A DNA stretch of 6,376 nt from contig JAFAVL010000788.1 of assembly GCA_019242465.1 (NCBI GenBank), positions 1 to 6,376 of the forward strand, read 5' to 3'. Each line of letters opens with the position of its first letter. Positions within the stretch are counted from its first letter, which is position 1. The notes beneath the pieces were generated by a model. It did no database searches. It was not told the origin of the DNA and was given only the letters and a program-made list of their open reading frames with translations. Source of the DNA: Chroococcidiopsidaceae cyanobacterium CP_BM_RX_35. GTDB lineage: Bacteria; Cyanobacteriota; Cyanobacteriia; Cyanobacteriales; Chroococcidiopsidaceae. Made by a program: the position numbers and the translations under genes. Below are positions 1 through 6,266 of this stretch, in pieces.

Positions 1-569
1 GCAGAGGCGATCACTAGGGAACGTTGATCACCCCGCACCAGGGTCTGTTGCGGCATCGGCAAAGCTTTGATTGGCTGATTCCCGTCTACTAAGCACAAGT
101 CAGGCTGGGGCTTGAGTTTGCCTACAGCCCGCTTCATCGCTAACAGCGATGCCTGCAAAATGTTGAGACGGTCAATCTCGATAGCCGAGGCAAGCCCAAT
201 ATGCCAGTCCAGAGCTACTGCTTGAATTTGCTCTGCCAGTTGGATTCGGCGAATGCTAGATAATTGCTTACTGTCTTTAATTTGGGCGGCAGCCAGGGAC
301 AATAGAGCTGATGGAGGTAATATTACTGCCGCCGCGACTACAGGACCAAATAAAGCCCCTCTTCCCACTTCATCTACGCCAGCTACTAGCTTGTGGCTAT
401 CCGATACAGTAGATGATAGTTCCAACCAGATTGATGATTGAGCTTGCTCAAGGAAGTCGAGGCGGTTGGGGTCGGTCGCACCGACCCCTTTATCCGCCGT
501 GCCGGAGCTGTCACAGGCAAAGCCTTGAGCTTGAGCAGGCATTAACGAGGTTGGCTCTATCTTTCCCAT
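1..569 (-). CDS. rnhB: Ribonuclease HII, 3' end beyond the left edge (partial)
   Basis: RNase HII cleaves the RNA strand of RNA-DNA hybrids, including single ribonucleotides left in DNA, using two metal ions in the cytoplasm. Translating the minus strand from the ATG at 567-569 gives 189 full codons before the window ends. The family signature [19 protein letters not shown] lies at residues 62-80, with acidic pair D65/E66. KDSKQLS is at 98-104, VDGN with D162 at 161-164, and RGDQRS with D181 at 179-184. These match the four catalytic acidic residues of the family. By comparison with E. coli RNase HII, some 50-75 C-terminal residues are missing. The start is supported by GGAAAG five bases upstream of the ATG. 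Rne ends only 17 bp upstream, so co-transcription is likely; rne-rnhB is also an operon in Synechocystis. The roughly 60 residues before the signature are longer than usual and contain a perfect palindrome. A shorter protein from a downstream TTG cannot be excluded. Confidence 0.95.
   Translation of the reverse strand, partial: MGKIEPTSLMPAQAQGFACDSSGTADKGVGATDPNRLDFLEQAQSSIWLELSSTVSDSHKLVAGVDEVGRGALFGPVVAAAVILPPSALLSLAAAQIKDSKQLSSIRRIQLAEQIQAVALDWHIGLASAIEIDRLNILQASLLAMKRAVGKLKPQPDLCLVDGNQPIKALPMPQQTLVRGDQRSLVIAS
468..488. repeat. Perfect 9-bp-arm palindrome inside rnhB
   Basis: The arms GGGGTCGGT and ACCGACCCC are perfectly complementary and separated by three bases (CGC on the plus strand). 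The element is read in frame as residues 28-34 (GVGATDP) of the RNase HII N-terminal extension, upstream of the conserved domain. It is more GC-rich than its surroundings. It is not followed by a T run in the direction of rnhB transcription, so it does not look like a terminator for this operon. Confidence 0.8.
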
Positions 570-574
570 TGCTA

Positions 575-580
575 CTTTCC
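575..580 (-). promoter_or_regulatory. Ribosome binding site of rnhB
   Basis: On the minus strand GGAAAG stands five bases before the ATG at 567-569. It lies in the short gap after the rne stop codon and supports the long N-terminal version of RNase HII over internal starts. Confidence 0.55.
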
Positions 581-586
581 AGTTTT

Positions 587-2710
587 TTAAGTATCTTCAC
601 CTCTCAAACTATCCTCTGTAGCAGAAGAGCGGCGACGCCGCCGTCGATTACTCACAATTAACCCACCACTAGCTTCACTCTCATCCATCACCTCTGGCAC
701 CAAGGGGCTATCCTCAGCAAGCTCTGAAAAAGATTCAAGCTCACGCTCGAATAGCGGTTCTGTTACATTTGGTTCAGCAATAGCTAATCCTGGTGTTGAT
801 TTCGAAGCCAGTGCCTCCGTTTCACCTACACGACGTTGAGCAGGCGCTTGCCCTGGCAGTGCCACATTGATAATGAGCGGCTTGGACTTTTCCACCTGTC
901 GCTCCACGTGGACAAGGGGAGAAATTCCCATTTCAGCATAAACAGCCTGCTCCTCAGGTGTCATTTCTACAAACACAACCTCTGGTGGTTCAGTTGCATG
1001 TCTTACTGGCTCTGGCTTGCTAGGCTTGTTCCGCTCCGTTTTTTCAAGCCAACCAGCTTTGCCAACTGTAGGTAGAGATCCTTCTGGCGTTGCTGCAAGT
1101 TCAGGTTCTAGCTCCTCTAGGGAGGTATCATTCCCCAAGCGAGGACTAGTAGTAGCCGTGCGCTCATCCTTAGTAGGTAACTCGCTGCCTCTCAGCCGAC
1201 GACGGCGCGTCCGGCGATTTTTGTTCGCATCTCCCAATGCCTGATAGCTAGGATGATTGAGTAAATTCAGGGGAGAAACGTCGTTTTCATATTCAGAACT
1301 TGCCACTTCCCCAGGTGCTTCATAAACCTCACGCGGTTCAGGAAATCGGGAGACAATAGGAGCGCGAGATTCCCGCACAGGCATTGTGGGTGAGCGCTCT
1401 GGTATTGTCTCTGTTATCGGCGGCAGCATCCGTTCTCGCTGTATCCCCACAACCTCACGCTCCCGACCTTCAGGCTCTCCAGGCAGATGCACCAAATGCC
1501 CTAAGCCACCGCAAGTGGTACAGGGACGACCAAACAATTCATAAATGTTTTGACCTTGGCGCTTGCGGGTAAGTTCGACTAGACCTAGATCAGATAATTG
1601 GGCAATCTGTGGTCGAGCTTTATCCAGTTTGAGCACTTTGTTAAAGTGTTCTAACACCTGCAACTGGTCTTTGCGGTCCTCCATGTCAATTAAATCGACA
1701 ATAATCACGCCTGCCAGATTTCGCAGCCGCAGTTGCCGCGCAATTTCCGTCGCCGCTTCGCAGTTCGTCCAGAGGACCGTTTCTCTAGCAGTGGCAGCAC
1801 GAGTGAAAGAGCCAGAGTTGACATCAATAACTGTTAGGGCTTCAGTCGGTTCAATAATGACATAACCACCAGAAGGCAGATCAACCCGTGGTTTTAGGGC
1901 TTCTCGAATCGCAGCATTAACACGAAAATATTCCAAAATTGGGATGCGATCACGGTGATGGTCAATCATGACCCCTTGGGGAGTTTGACCTCCACTCCAG
2001 TTCACCAAGTATTGTTTCACCCGTTTTAGACCAGTGCTAGAGTCTACAACAATGCGATTGACATCGCTGCCGTACATATCTCGGAGTACGCGCTGAATGA
2101 AATCATTGTCCCGGTTTAGCAAAGCTGGTGCCCGTGTTGATTGAGCCTCCTCTTGGATCGCCTCCCATTGTTTCTGTAACATCTCCAAATCTTCGATAAT
2201 CGCATCTTCTGGTTTGCCCTCTGCCTCGGTCCGCACCAGCATTCCCATCCCTGCTGGTTTAATCAGGATTGCCAAAGCTCGCAAGCGATTGCGATCACTC
2301 TCACTCTTGATCCGTCGTGACAGATTTACACCTCGACCATAAGGCATCAGGACAACATAGCGACCAGGTAAACTGACGTTACCAGTCAGTCGCGGTCCTT
2401 TATTTCCCGTTGGTTCCTTCATCACTTGCACAAGGACTTTTTGCTGCGGCGTTAACAGTTCTGTAATTGCTGCAGCTGTCCGCTTCAGCTTCAAAGGTCC
2501 TAAATCTGTCACATGGATAAACCCGTTGCGCTCTGAATCTCCAATATTGACAAAAGCGGCATCTATCCCAGGTAAGACGTTTTCAACAACTCCTAGATAA
2601 ATATCGCCAATTTGGTGATGACCTGTAGCAACAACAAGTTCTTGAATTTGATCTTCAGAAAAAACAGCAGCGATATTTTGCTGCTCAGCAATAATAATCT
2701 GTTTTGGCAT
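587..2710 (-). CDS. rne: Ribonuclease E/G, cyanobacterial RNase E type
   Basis: This endoribonuclease starts mRNA decay and processes rRNA and other RNAs by cutting single-stranded AU-rich sites; it acts in the cytoplasm as a multimer. The 707-residue protein has an S1 RNA-binding domain (about 35-117, [23 protein letters not shown]). A 5'-sensor segment ([11 protein letters not shown]160/T161) aligns with E. coli R169/T170. The DNase I-like region carries the metal-binding aspartates D296 (VIDVNSG) and D339 (VDLIDMEDR), with the same 43-residue spacing as E. coli D303/D346. The Zn-link CTTC follows (C397, C400). The C-terminal tail from about 410 is low-complexity but keeps cyanobacterial islands: LNHPSYQ with a nearby Arg cluster (485-507), an [19 protein letters not shown] motif (586-600), and RRRRRRSSA at 689-697, the published PNPase-binding nonapeptide. 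The ATG at 2708-2710 is preceded by GAGG seven bases upstream. No membrane-anchor helix was seen. A long leader lies upstream and rnhB follows at 17 bp. Confidence 0.98.
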   Translation of the reverse strand: MPKQIIIAEQQNIAAVFSEDQIQELVVATGHHQIGDIYLGVVENVLPGIDAAFVNIGDSERNGFIHVTDLGPLKLKRTAAAITELLTPQQKVLVQVMKEPTGNKGPRLTGNVSLPGRYVVLMPYGRGVNLSRRIKSESDRNRLRALAILIKPAGMGMLVRTEAEGKPEDAIIEDLEMLQKQWEAIQEEAQSTRAPALLNRDNDFIQRVLRDMYGSDVNRIVVDSSTGLKRVKQYLVNWSGGQTPQGVMIDHHRDRIPILEYFRVNAAIREALKPRVDLPSGGYVIIEPTEALTVIDVNSGSFTRAATARETVLWTNCEAATEIARQLRLRNLAGVIIVDLIDMEDRKDQLQVLEHFNKVLKLDKARPQIAQLSDLGLVELTRKRQGQNIYELFGRPCTTCGGLGHLVHLPGEPEGREREVVGIQRERMLPPITETIPERSPTMPVRESRAPIVSRFPEPREVYEAPGEVASSEYENDVSPLNLLNHPSYQALGDANKNRRTRRRRLRGSELPTKDERTATTSPRLGNDTSLEELEPELAATPEGSLPTVGKAGWLEKTERNKPSKPEPVRHATEPPEVVFVEMTPEEQAVYAEMGISPLVHVERQVEKSKPLIINVALPGQAPAQRRVGETEALASKSTPGLAIAEPNVTEPLFERELESFSELAEDSPLVPEVMDESEASGGLIVSNRRRRRRSSATEDSLRGEDT

Positions 2711-2716
2711 TCAATT

Positions 2717-2721
2717 CCCTC
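2717..2721 (-). promoter_or_regulatory. Ribosome binding site of rne
   Basis: GAGGG on the minus strand lies six bases before the rne ATG. The encoded N-terminus [10 protein letters not shown] also fits the family, so this start is firm. Confidence 0.65.
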
Positions 2722-2779
2722 AAAAACTGGCAGTACCCAAGGCTTTAAGGGTTACTCTCTTAACTTCTACAAGCCTGGC

Positions 2780-2789
2780 GTAGCGCTAC
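2780..2789. repeat. 10-bp perfect palindrome upstream of rne
   Basis: GTAGCGCTAC is its own reverse complement and lies about 70 bp before the rne start codon. TAGCGCTA-like palindromes are common in repeats of cyanobacterial genomes. It could be a repeat remnant or a small leader hairpin; no function can be assigned. Confidence 0.35.
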
Positions 2790-2911
2790 TATTGATCGAA
2801 ATTCCGCACACTGTACTCAAAACAACGAAGCGTCTGTGTCTCAAAACCTTAAAACACAAAGCAGCCCCAGCATGACCGGAACTAAATTATGCAACCTGCG
2901 CCTAGTATTAT

Positions 2912-2961
2912 TGACTGATTCACTCACCGTGACAGAAAAAGAGAAATCTCAATCTCAGTCA
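2912..2961 (-). promoter_or_regulatory. Inverted repeat with U-rich loop in rne leader
   Basis: TGACTGA at 2912-2918 is the exact reverse complement of TCAGTCA at 2955-2961. In minus-strand RNA this gives a 7-bp stem whose loop contains UUUCUCUUUUUCUG, a single-stranded pyrimidine-rich stretch of the kind RNase E can attack. The stem is short and the loop long, so chance is possible. Confidence 0.3.
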
Positions 2962-3074
2962 GCTTCCATGCAAAAGAATTGTCGAAGTCGTACTGAAAAG
3001 TTTGCTTCAGTCCTAGTGACCAGAAGAATGAACCAGAGAACTCACTGCGGCGCTAGAAGATTTCTACTACCATA

Positions 3075-3102
3075 ATTTTAACGCAAGCGAGATGAAAAGC
3101 AA
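3075..3102 (-). promoter_or_regulatory. Candidate sigma-70-type promoter for rne
   Basis: On the minus strand TTGCTT (3097-3102) and TAAAAT (3075-3080) are separated by 16 bp. They resemble -35 and -10 boxes. The site begins nine bases after the stop codon of the radical SAM gene and would start transcription near 3068. It is the best match seen in the gap, but AT-rich -10-like hexamers are frequent and other starts closer to rne are possible. Confidence 0.4.
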
Positions 3103-3111
3103 TAGTGTGTT

Positions 3112-5847
3112 TCAATCCTGTAGGATCAATCCCTGGCGATGAATCTCAACCAGTTGTAACCCTGCACTTTCCAACCCCTGCACCTGTTCCAGCATCCAAA
3201 CCACCTGCTGCGGTCGCAGTTGAGCCCCATCATTCCGACAACTACCTACATAGCGCAAAATCGCAGAGCCCTCCTCTCTTCCGGCTCTGCGCTCTCCGTG
3301 CACGCCAGTCCGACGCCAGTTGCTACAACGGGGGAGACCCCCGCAACGCACTGGCTCCTCAAGTCGGGAAACCCGCCCACGCGGCTGGCTCCTCTGCGGT
3401 TCGTTGATTAACTCCAACTCCAACAAACCAGAGCGCAAATTCACCAACTGCCTCTTACCCGACTTCGTCGTCTGCTCCCACCAGAACTCATCCGTAGCTC
3501 GGATCGTCGCAATCCAGCCCTGCCAATGCTCAGGAGCAGCCTCCAATGGTCCCACCAGCGTAATCAAATACTCCGCCCTCACTATTAATTGGGTAGCAGC
3601 AGGAGCCTTCAAATCGACATCCTCTACCGCGTAAATTGGTAAATTTTCTGGCAGTTGCTGGGCGAGCCTTTCCTGAAATGCCTTTGGCTCAACTTGCTCA
3701 GTCAATTCAAAATCCACAATCTCACCACTACTGGTCACGCCAAGAGACAGAGCTTGAGCGATCGCAATCCTGGGGTTAGCATGAAATCCGCCACTATAGG
3801 CAATCGGCAGGGCTGCCCGACGCAGCGCCCGTTCAAACAGACGCAGTAAGTCCAGATGACTAACCAAAGCCATATCGCCTTGCTTCCCAAACCAAACCCT
3901 GAGTCGCTGCACCTTAGCTGTTTGCGGCACAAAATGACCAGCAAATTCTGGAATTGGTGGTGGAGCGAATACGATATTATGCCCGAAATCAGTGCCGCAA
4001 ACGCCACAGTGAGAACAGCCCTCAAACGAACAATCTGGCACTATTGCCGCTGCTAAAGCCTTATTTAGGTCAGCTTTAAGCCAGTTTTTATCAATTCCTG
4101 CATCCACGTGATCCCATGGCAATGGGGCATCAAGGCGGTCGTCAATACTACCGCGATCCTCCATCACGTTCCACTCACCGTTTTCGACTTGCCGATACTT
4201 CCAAGTAATTCCAGCTTCCGCAATTGCTTGCTCCCAAGCGGCAAAAGCTCGCTCCAGGCTATCGAACCAGGAATCCATTCCTGCCCCTAGTTCCCAAGCC
4301 CGACGAATCACAACTGCAAGACGGCGATCGCCTCGACCAACAAAATCTTCCATTGCCGAAATCCGCACATCAGTGAAATTCACCTTCACCCCCTTCATCC
4401 GGCGGAACTCTTGCCGCAGCAATTGTTGTTTGCGCTTAAACTCAGACGTTGAGACCAAATGCCATTGGAAAGGCGTATGTGGCTTCGGTGTAAAGTTAGA
4501 AATCGTGAGATTGAAGTTGATGCGCTTCCTACCCTCAGCCCGGCACTCTCGCTGTAGCCAAGCGACTATTTCGGCAATACCTAACACATCAGCATCCGTC
4601 TCTCCCGGCAACCCAATCATGAAGTAGAGTTTAATTTTATCCCAGCCTGCTTCAAAGGCCGTTTTTACCCCTCGTAACAGTTCTTCATTAGTTAGCCCTT
4701 TATTCACAATATCCCGCAGTCGCTGAGTTCCAGCTTCTGGAGCAAAGGTTAAGCCCGCCTGTCTGGTGCCACCGAGTATGTTCGCAATATTGTCATCAAA
4801 CCTATCTACCCTTTGGCTAGGTAGGGTCAGGGAAATATTCTCATCTTTAAGGCGGTTTTTGATCTCCATCCCTACGGCTGGCAGCGACAGATAATCTGAG
4901 CAGCTAAGAGATAACAGAGAAAACTCATTGTATCCTGTAGCCCGCATTCCCTGCTCAATTGCTTCTACCACCTGCTGTGGTTCCACATCCCTAGCTGGTC
5001 TAGTCAACATCCCCGGCTGGCAGAAGCGACAGCCGCGAGTGCAGCCGCGTCGAATTTCTACCACCAAACGGTCATGTACTGTCTCTATGTAGGGGACCAA
5101 TCCAGTTGAATAGGCAGGCATCGGGGTTGCCACTCGCCGCAGAATCCGCTCTGGCACATCTGGATGATTGGGATAGACTAAGCCATCTGCTGCTACGTTG
5201 TAGAACTGAGGCACATAGACACCTGGAATCTGCGCCAAATCAAGTAACATCTGCTCCCGGTTGTAGCCTGCTGTCTTACCTTCTTCTAGTACCAAGCCAA
5301 TCTCTGGCAACAGCTCCTCTCCGTCTCCGAGAGCGAGAAAGTCGAAAAAGTCAGCATAGGGTTCTGGGTTGGATGTTGCTGTTTGCCCACCAGCAAAAAT
5401 CAGAGGGTATTGGTTCTGGGAGCATCTTTCGCGCCAAGTCAATGGGATTCCCGCCAAATCCAACATTTCTAGCACGTTGGTTGCTCCTAGCTCGTAGCCC
5501 AGGCTAAATCCCAAAATGTCAAAGTCTCTAAGCGCCACCCTTGACTCTACAGCAAACAATAGAGTCTGAGTCTCACGGAGTTTCGCTGCTAGGTCGGGTG
5601 CTGGTAGATAGGCGCGATCGCACAGTTGACGTGGCTGGGCATTCAAAATGTTGTAGAGAATCACATGCCCTAAGTTAGAGGCACCGACCTCGTAGATCTC
5701 TGGATATGTCAGCACCCACCTTACCGTTGCCACATCCCATGGCTTATGTACAGCACCCAACTCGTTTCCCAGATATCGGGCTGGTCGAAGGATGTCTGCT
5801 GTTAATAACTCTTCAACCGCAACTGCCACTTTTCTTGCTGATTTCAA
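3112..5847 (-). CDS. Fused radical SAM protein (TIGR03960-like) with DUF2344 C-terminal domain
   Basis: This is a large radical SAM enzyme of unknown substrate, 911 residues from the TTG at 5845-5847. Residues about 40-230 resemble a B12-binding-like Rossmann region (GFSLGYELGATN, FAGGQTATSNPEPYADFFD, ALGDGEE) without an obvious DxHxxG cobalamin motif. The radical SAM core (about 255-500) has CTRGCRFC with C269, C273 and C276 for the 4Fe-4S cluster, then FAPEAGTQRLR and YFMIGLPGETDAD. A four-cysteine motif (C606, C611, C614, C617) may bind a second cluster or zinc. DUF2344 runs from about 645 to the end. In Firmicutes the two halves are often separate neighbouring genes near Rne/Rng, so this is the fused form. 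About 44 residues (816-859) look like an in-frame repeat insertion. No strong Shine-Dalgarno favours the TTG. A GTG at 5827-5829 would give an N-terminus MAVAVEELLTADIL and is equally or more likely. The STAS gene lies 45 bp upstream and rne 401 bp downstream. Confidence 0.93.
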   Translation of the reverse strand: MKSARKVAVAVEELLTADILRPARYLGNELGAVHKPWDVATVRWVLTYPEIYEVGASNLGHVILYNILNAQPRQLCDRAYLPAPDLAAKLRETQTLLFAVESRVALRDFDILGFSLGYELGATNVLEMLDLAGIPLTWRERCSQNQYPLIFAGGQTATSNPEPYADFFDFLALGDGEELLPEIGLVLEEGKTAGYNREQMLLDLAQIPGVYVPQFYNVAADGLVYPNHPDVPERILRRVATPMPAYSTGLVPYIETVHDRLVVEIRRGCTRGCRFCQPGMLTRPARDVEPQQVVEAIEQGMRATGYNEFSLLSLSCSDYLSLPAVGMEIKNRLKDENISLTLPSQRVDRFDDNIANILGGTRQAGLTFAPEAGTQRLRDIVNKGLTNEELLRGVKTAFEAGWDKIKLYFMIGLPGETDADVLGIAEIVAWLQRECRAEGRKRINFNLTISNFTPKPHTPFQWHLVSTSEFKRKQQLLRQEFRRMKGVKVNFTDVRISAMEDFVGRGDRRLAVVIRRAWELGAGMDSWFDSLERAFAAWEQAIAEAGITWKYRQVENGEWNVMEDRGSIDDRLDAPLPWDHVDAGIDKNWLKADLNKALAAAIVPDCSFEGCSHCGVCGTDFGHNIVFAPPPIPEFAGHFVPQTAKVQRLRVWFGKQGDMALVSHLDLLRLFERALRRAALPIAYSGGFHANPRIAIAQALSLGVTSSGEIVDFELTEQVEPKAFQERLAQQLPENLPIYAVEDVDLKAPAATQLIVRAEYLITLVGPLEAAPEHWQGWIATIRATDEFWWEQTTKSGKRQLVNLRSGLLELELINEPQRSQPRGRVSRLEEPVRCGGLPRCSNWRRTGVHGERRAGREEGSAILRYVGSCRNDGAQLRPQQVVWMLEQVQGLESAGLQLVEIHRQGLILQD
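3271..3402. repeat. GC-rich palindromic repeat inserted in frame in the radical SAM gene
   Basis: About 132 bp, about 68% GC by hand count, interrupts an otherwise family-like DUF2344 sequence between LVNLRSGLLELELIN and GSAILRYVGSCRND. Internal structure includes GCCAGT twice (3304-3309, 3315-3320) facing ACTGGC at 3350-3355. A nested hairpin has arms CGGGGG (3329-3334) and CCCCCG (3338-3343). CGGG-AAA-CCCG lies at 3365-3375, and the direct repeat CTGGCTCCTC occurs at 3351-3360 and 3385-3394. CGCAGAGCC at 3262-3270 pairs with GGCTCTGCG at 3283-3291 across the right-hand edge in read direction. The style resembles interspersed repeats of cyanobacterial genomes. It encodes 11 Arg in 44 residues and no stop in the gene's frame. 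The boundaries are estimates because the flanks share sequence with the element. Confidence 0.7.
3315..3355. repeat. Strong nested hairpin within the inserted repeat
   Basis: The outer arms GCCAGT (3315-3320) and ACTGGC (3350-3355) enclose an inner 6-bp all-GC stem, CGGGGG (3329-3334) with CCCCCG (3338-3343), around the triloop AGA. TTGC (3320-3323) and GCAA (3343-3346) could extend alternative pairings. This is the most stable-looking fold in the window and probably the core of the repeat unit. Confidence 0.7.
3758..3765. repeat. HIP1 octamer
   Basis: This is a perfect GCGATCGC, the highly iterated palindrome of many cyanobacterial chromosomes, within the DUF2344-coding part of the radical SAM gene. 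Confidence 0.85.
4323..4332. repeat. HIP1 extended decamer
   Basis: GGCGATCGCC is the ten-base extended form of HIP1, here in the radical SAM coding sequence. Confidence 0.85.
5614..5621. repeat. HIP1 octamer
   Basis: This is the third perfect GCGATCGC, near the 5' part of the radical SAM gene. All three copies lie in this gene and none was found in rne. Confidence 0.85.
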
Positions 5848-5892
5848 GTCTTTATCTTTAACCTTAGCACCTAGGAATTTTCTCTTGGGGTT

Positions 5893-6228
5893 TTAAACGA
5901 GCGCTGCTTCGAATGCATCCTGGTTCTCAAACATCTCAAACACCCTATCGAGTTGGGTGAGTTCAAAAATAATCCGAATTGAAGGAGAAACTGCGCAAAG
6001 ACCAAACCGGAGATTCAACGCCTGAGCCAGTCTCAGTCCATAAACTAATGCCATTAGCCCAGCGCTGTCTAACGATTCCACTTGTTCCATGTCCACCAGT
6101 AAAGTTTTCCGCCATTCTTTTTGAACTGCTGTCGTTACCTGGTGCTGAAACTCGCTAGCATTTGCGGCATTGAGAGAACCAGACAGCCGAATAATGAAAG
6201 AGTGTGGGTAGGCAAGAATTGTTTGCAT
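5893..6228 (-). CDS. STAS-domain protein, anti-sigma factor antagonist type
   Basis: This 111-residue protein consists almost entirely of one STAS domain, the SpoIIAA/RsbV fold. These proteins bind an anti-sigma factor kinase, or another partner, when unphosphorylated and release it when a conserved serine is phosphorylated. The hallmark is VDMEQVESLDSAGLMALV around residues 45-62, with S55 in DSAGL as the likely phosphorylation site. FIIRLSGSLNAANASEF at 11-27 is the usual first strand-turn, and residues 82-110 complete the fold (SIRIIFELTQLDRVFEMF). There is no transmembrane segment or signal peptide. The ATG at 6226-6228 has a good Shine-Dalgarno, TAGGAG, six bases upstream. No RsbW-like kinase or PP2C phosphatase gene is in the window. 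The 45-bp gap to the radical SAM gene shows no terminator, so read-through is possible. Cyanobacteria carry many such proteins, and the sequence does not reveal which pathway this one serves. Confidence 0.93.
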   Translation of the reverse strand: MQTILAYPHSFIIRLSGSLNAANASEFQHQVTTAVQKEWRKTLLVDMEQVESLDSAGLMALVYGLRLAQALNLRFGLCAVSPSIRIIFELTQLDRVFEMFENQDAFEAALV

Positions 6229-6234
6229 TATGCA

Positions 6235-6240
6235 CTCCTA
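6235..6240 (-). promoter_or_regulatory. Ribosome binding site of the STAS gene
   Basis: TAGGAG on the minus strand, six bases before the ATG at 6226-6228, is the clearest Shine-Dalgarno sequence in the window and fixes this start. Confidence 0.7.
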
Positions 6241-6260
6241 GGTCGGGGCTAACAATCAAT

Positions 6261-6266
6261 ACTATA
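6261..6266 (-). promoter_or_regulatory. Possible -10 box upstream of the STAS gene
   Basis: TATAGT lies about 33 bp before the start codon in an AT-rich region (6241-6376) where no gene is seen. A second TATAGT is at 6284-6289. Neither has a convincing -35 box at 16-18 bp, so they may belong to alternative-sigma or activator-dependent promoters, or be chance. Confidence 0.25.

Larger units (their letters stand above)
2711..3068 (-). other. Putative long 5' leader of rne (gene-free stretch)
   Basis: No convincing gene is seen in the 401 bp between the radical SAM stop and the rne start. If the promoter proposed at 3075-3102 is used, the rne mRNA would have a leader of about 358 nt. Long rne leaders that mediate feedback control by RNase E are known in E. 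coli, and rne autoregulation has been described for cyanobacteria. The leader RNA could form a stem from 2955-2961 and 2912-2918 (7 bp). Its 36-nt loop holds a pyrimidine tract with a UUUUU run at 2936-2940 and a small TCACGGTGA dyad (2924-2932). A 10-bp palindrome GTAGCGCTAC occurs at 2780-2789. The leader and its regulatory role are inferred, not shown. Confidence 0.4.

Noticed and set aside
468..491. Palindrome in rnhB as an intrinsic terminator
   Set aside because: No T run follows it in the rnhB direction. On the plus strand it is followed only by TTTAT, and no plus-strand gene leads into it.
2836..3075. Plus-strand open frame of 79 codons in the gap before rne
   Set aside because: The product is polar and low in complexity, resembles no family I recognise, and lacks a clear ribosome binding site. 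It lies antisense to the putative rne leader and promoter. It is more likely a chance frame.
3304..3394. CRISPR-like or tandem repeat array
   Set aside because: The short repeats (GCCAGT, CTGGCTCCTC) are too few, too short and unevenly spaced, and are better explained as parts of one palindromic element.
3105..3411. Several plus-strand frames across the inserted repeat
   Set aside because: They are opened by the GC-rich repeat and oppose the radical SAM gene. No start signal or recognisable domain was seen.
3735..4025. Minus-strand frame of 96 codons with hydrophobic stretches
   Set aside because: It lies wholly inside the radical SAM gene in another frame. The main frame there encodes conserved DUF2344 and cysteine-motif residues, so this is a shadow.
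5848..5892. Terminator between the STAS and radical SAM genes
   Set aside because: Only the 6-bp palindrome CCTAGG is present, with no GC-rich stem followed by a T run.
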